DNA of 8,356 nt. It comes from Nitrospira sp. GTDB lineage: Bacteria > Nitrospirota > Nitrospiria > Nitrospirales > Nitrospiraceae. Made by a program: the position numbers and the translations under genes. Each line of letters begins with the position of its first letter. Within the stretch, counting starts at the first letter, position 1. Positions 7,004-8,356 of the stretch are shown here, piece after piece. The stretch is from the NCBI GenBank assembly GCA_024998705.1, contig JACOEF010000384.1:1-8356 (forward strand), read 5' to 3'. The notes beneath the pieces were generated by a model. That model saw only the letters and a list, made by a program, of their open reading frames with translations. It did no database searches and was not told where the DNA came from.

Positions 7004-7048
7004 ATGGGACTGTTCGGGTGTGCTGAGAGGATGGTTGAGTAGGTTCTT
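7004..7048 (+). other. Spacer between hom and thrC, holding a 12-codon frame
   Basis: These 45 bases contain no terminator or promoter that I can see. An ATG directly after the hom stop (TGAATG) opens a 12-codon frame (MGLFGCAERMVE) ending at the TAG at 7040-7042. Bases of that TAG form part of the thrC ribosome site (AGG at 7041-7043). It may simply be chance. Confidence 0.3.
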
Positions 7049-8107
7049 ATGACTCGTTGGCGTGGGATCATCGAAGAATACCGGAAGTTCCTGCCGGTCA
7101 CGGCGCAGACGCCTGTGGTCACGCTCGGCGAGGGCAATACGCCCTTGATTCGTGCGGCGCGGCTCGCGAAGAAAATCGCTCCGGGGATTGATCTCTACCT
7201 GAAATACGAGGGGATGAACCCCACCGGATCCTTAAAGGATCGTGGTATGACCATGGCGATTTCCAAGGCTGTCGAGGGGGGGGCCCGGGCGGTCATTTGC
7301 GCGTCCACCGGAAATACCTCCGCGTCGGCTGCGGCGTACGGTGCCCGGGCGGGCATTGCCGTGTATGTGTTGATTCCGGCTGGAAAGATTGCCTTGGGGA
7401 AATTGTCGCAGGCCATGATGCATCAGGCCACCGTCATTCAAGTCGAGGGTAATTTTGACCAGGCCTTGACCATCGTCAAAGAGCTGTCGGCGACCTATCC
7501 CGTGGAGCTGGTGAATTCCCTCAACCCTTTCCGAATTGAGGGTCAGAAAACGGCGGCGATGGAGATTTGTGACGATCTTGGCGATGCCCCGGCTATGCAT
7601 GTACTTCCTGTAGGGAATGCAGGTAATATCACGGCCTATTGGAATGGCTATCGTGAGTATCGTGCGGCCAATCAAACAACACGATTGCCTCGCATGCTGG
7701 GATTTCAGGCCGCCGGTGCGGCGCCGATTGTGTTAGGACATATCGTGCAAGAGCCACAGACGGTGGCCACGGCGATCAGAATCGGCAATCCGGCCAGTTG
7801 GCAATCGGCCCTCACGGCGGTCAAAGAGTCATCAGGTGCCATCGATATGGTCACCGACGAGGAAATCCTTCATGCGTACGCGATGGTGGCCAGGGAGGAA
7901 GGGGTGTTTTGTGAACCTGCATCCGCTACCTCTGTTGCCGGTGTGATTAAGTTGAGTCAAGCCGGACAATTACGCGAAGGCGCCATGGTTGTGTGTACGT
8001 TGACCGGGCATGGTTTGAAAGATGCCGATACGGCGATTGGTATCTCACGTCAGCCTCAAACAGTAAAAGCCACCCGGGACGATGTGGCCCGCCTCCTTCA
8101 TGTCTGA
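7049..8107 (+). CDS. thrC: Threonine synthase (short, single-domain-type form)
   Basis: PLP enzyme of fold type II that converts O-phospho-L-homoserine and water to L-threonine and phosphate, the last step of the pathway. At 352 residues it is the short bacterial and archaeal type, not the roughly 430-480-residue E. coli or yeast type. Motifs in order are [12 protein letters not shown] (25-36), the lysine loop [11 protein letters not shown] (57-67) with K63 as the Schiff-base lysine, [17 protein letters not shown] (86-102), phosphate-loop-like PVGNAGNI (187-194), [10 protein letters not shown] (289-298) and TGHGLKD (319-325). Related lyases such as threonine dehydratase share the fold, but TLGEGNTPL, the TGHGLKD end and the position right after hom point to ThrC. 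The start is an ATG at 7049-7051 with a modest AGG-containing site 5 bases upstream. It is 45 bases from hom and 18 bases from the next gene, so it is part of the same transcript. Confidence 0.96.
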   Translation: MTRWRGIIEEYRKFLPVTAQTPVVTLGEGNTPLIRAARLAKKIAPGIDLYLKYEGMNPTGSLKDRGMTMAISKAVEGGARAVICASTGNTSASAAAYGARAGIAVYVLIPAGKIALGKLSQAMMHQATVIQVEGNFDQALTIVKELSATYPVELVNSLNPFRIEGQKTAAMEICDDLGDAPAMHVLPVGNAGNITAYWNGYREYRAANQTTRLPRMLGFQAAGAAPIVLGHIVQEPQTVATAIRIGNPASWQSALTAVKESSGAIDMVTDEEILHAYAMVAREEGVFCEPASATSVAGVIKLSQAGQLREGAMVVCTLTGHGLKDADTAIGISRQPQTVKATRDDVARLLHV

Positions 8108-8125
8108 TTACCTCAGGAACATTGC

Positions 8126-8356
8126 ATGAAATATTTGATCCTGCATGCCGACGGGATGGCCGATCTTTCGTGTCCGGAACTCGGTGGGAAAGCGCCGCTT
8201 CAGGCGGCCGCAACTCCGAACCTTGACCAGATCGCCCAGCGTGGCGAAGTGGGGCTCTTGAGCCTTCCCTCGGAAGCCGGAGCCGCCGGAAGCGATGTTA
8301 CCAGTGTAGCCGTGTTGGGCTACGATCCCAAAAAGTATTATCCGGGCCCCGGCCCG
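8126..8356 (+). CDS. ApgM-like phosphoglycerate mutase family protein, proposed homoserine kinase; N-terminal part (runs off right edge)
   Basis: The frame opens at an ATG (8126-8128) with AGGA 7 bases upstream and stays open for 77 codons to the edge; full-length members are about 400 residues. It belongs to the alkaline phosphatase superfamily, archaeal-type cofactor-independent phosphoglycerate mutase branch. HADGMAD (7-13) supplies the first metal aspartate (D9), TPNLDQIAQRG is at 30-40, and GSDVTSVAVLGYDP (55-68) carries the nucleophile position (S56) and another metal ligand (D57), followed by a KYYPGPGP stretch typical of the branch. From memory, one subfamily was named a proposed homoserine kinase (TIGR02535) because it sits beside threonine genes in genomes lacking thrB. 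Here it follows hom and thrC directly, fitting that. The mutase reaction of glycolysis is the alternative. Family assignment is firm; the kinase role is inference. Confidence 0.85.
   Translation, partial: MKYLILHADGMADLSCPELGGKAPLQAAATPNLDQIAQRGEVGLLSLPSEAGAAGSDVTSVAVLGYDPKKYYPGPGP

Overview
The window is ordinary, gene-dense bacterial chromosome of fairly high GC content. It has two divergent gene blocks separated by a 291-base control region (4206-4496). Gene content, gene order and protein style suggest a member of the Nitrospirota, perhaps Nitrospira. That is an impression from the sequences, not a demonstrated assignment. I see no mobile elements, CRISPR arrays, tRNA or rRNA genes.

Left block, minus strand, reading from 4205 down to 1: pdxJ (vitamin B6 synthesis), nnr (bifunctional repair of damaged NAD(P)H hydrates), tsaE (ATPase for the tRNA modification t6A), a small two-helix LapA-domain membrane protein, and the first 312 codons of mutS (mismatch repair), which runs off the left edge. 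The last four genes are tightly packed: nnr and tsaE overlap, tsaE and the LapA gene share 4 bases, and the LapA gene and mutS share 8. They look like one transcription unit of housekeeping and repair functions. The nnr gene is split by an apparent one-base frameshift at a run of four G (3166-3169, plus strand). Adding one base there restores a 518-residue protein of normal family length.

Right block, plus strand, from 4497 to the right edge: an AlaC-type aminotransferase, homoserine dehydrogenase (hom), threonine synthase (thrC) and the first 77 codons of an archaeal-type (ApgM-like) phosphoglycerate mutase family protein. A good sigma-70-type promoter (TTGACT, 17 bases, TAAAAT) lies 65-100 bases ahead of the first gene. 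The block reads as a threonine operon. Hom makes homoserine and ThrC uses phosphohomoserine, yet no ThrB-type homoserine kinase lies among the genes. The ApgM-like protein sits where the kinase would be expected, which fits the old proposal that a branch of this family is a non-homologous homoserine kinase. This is the most interesting biology in the window.

Smaller points are a possible 20-codon leader reading frame coupled to pdxJ by TAATG, a proline-rich N-terminal extension on TsaE, an imperfect palindrome and a 9-base direct repeat in the divergent control region, and a 12-codon frame between hom and thrC.
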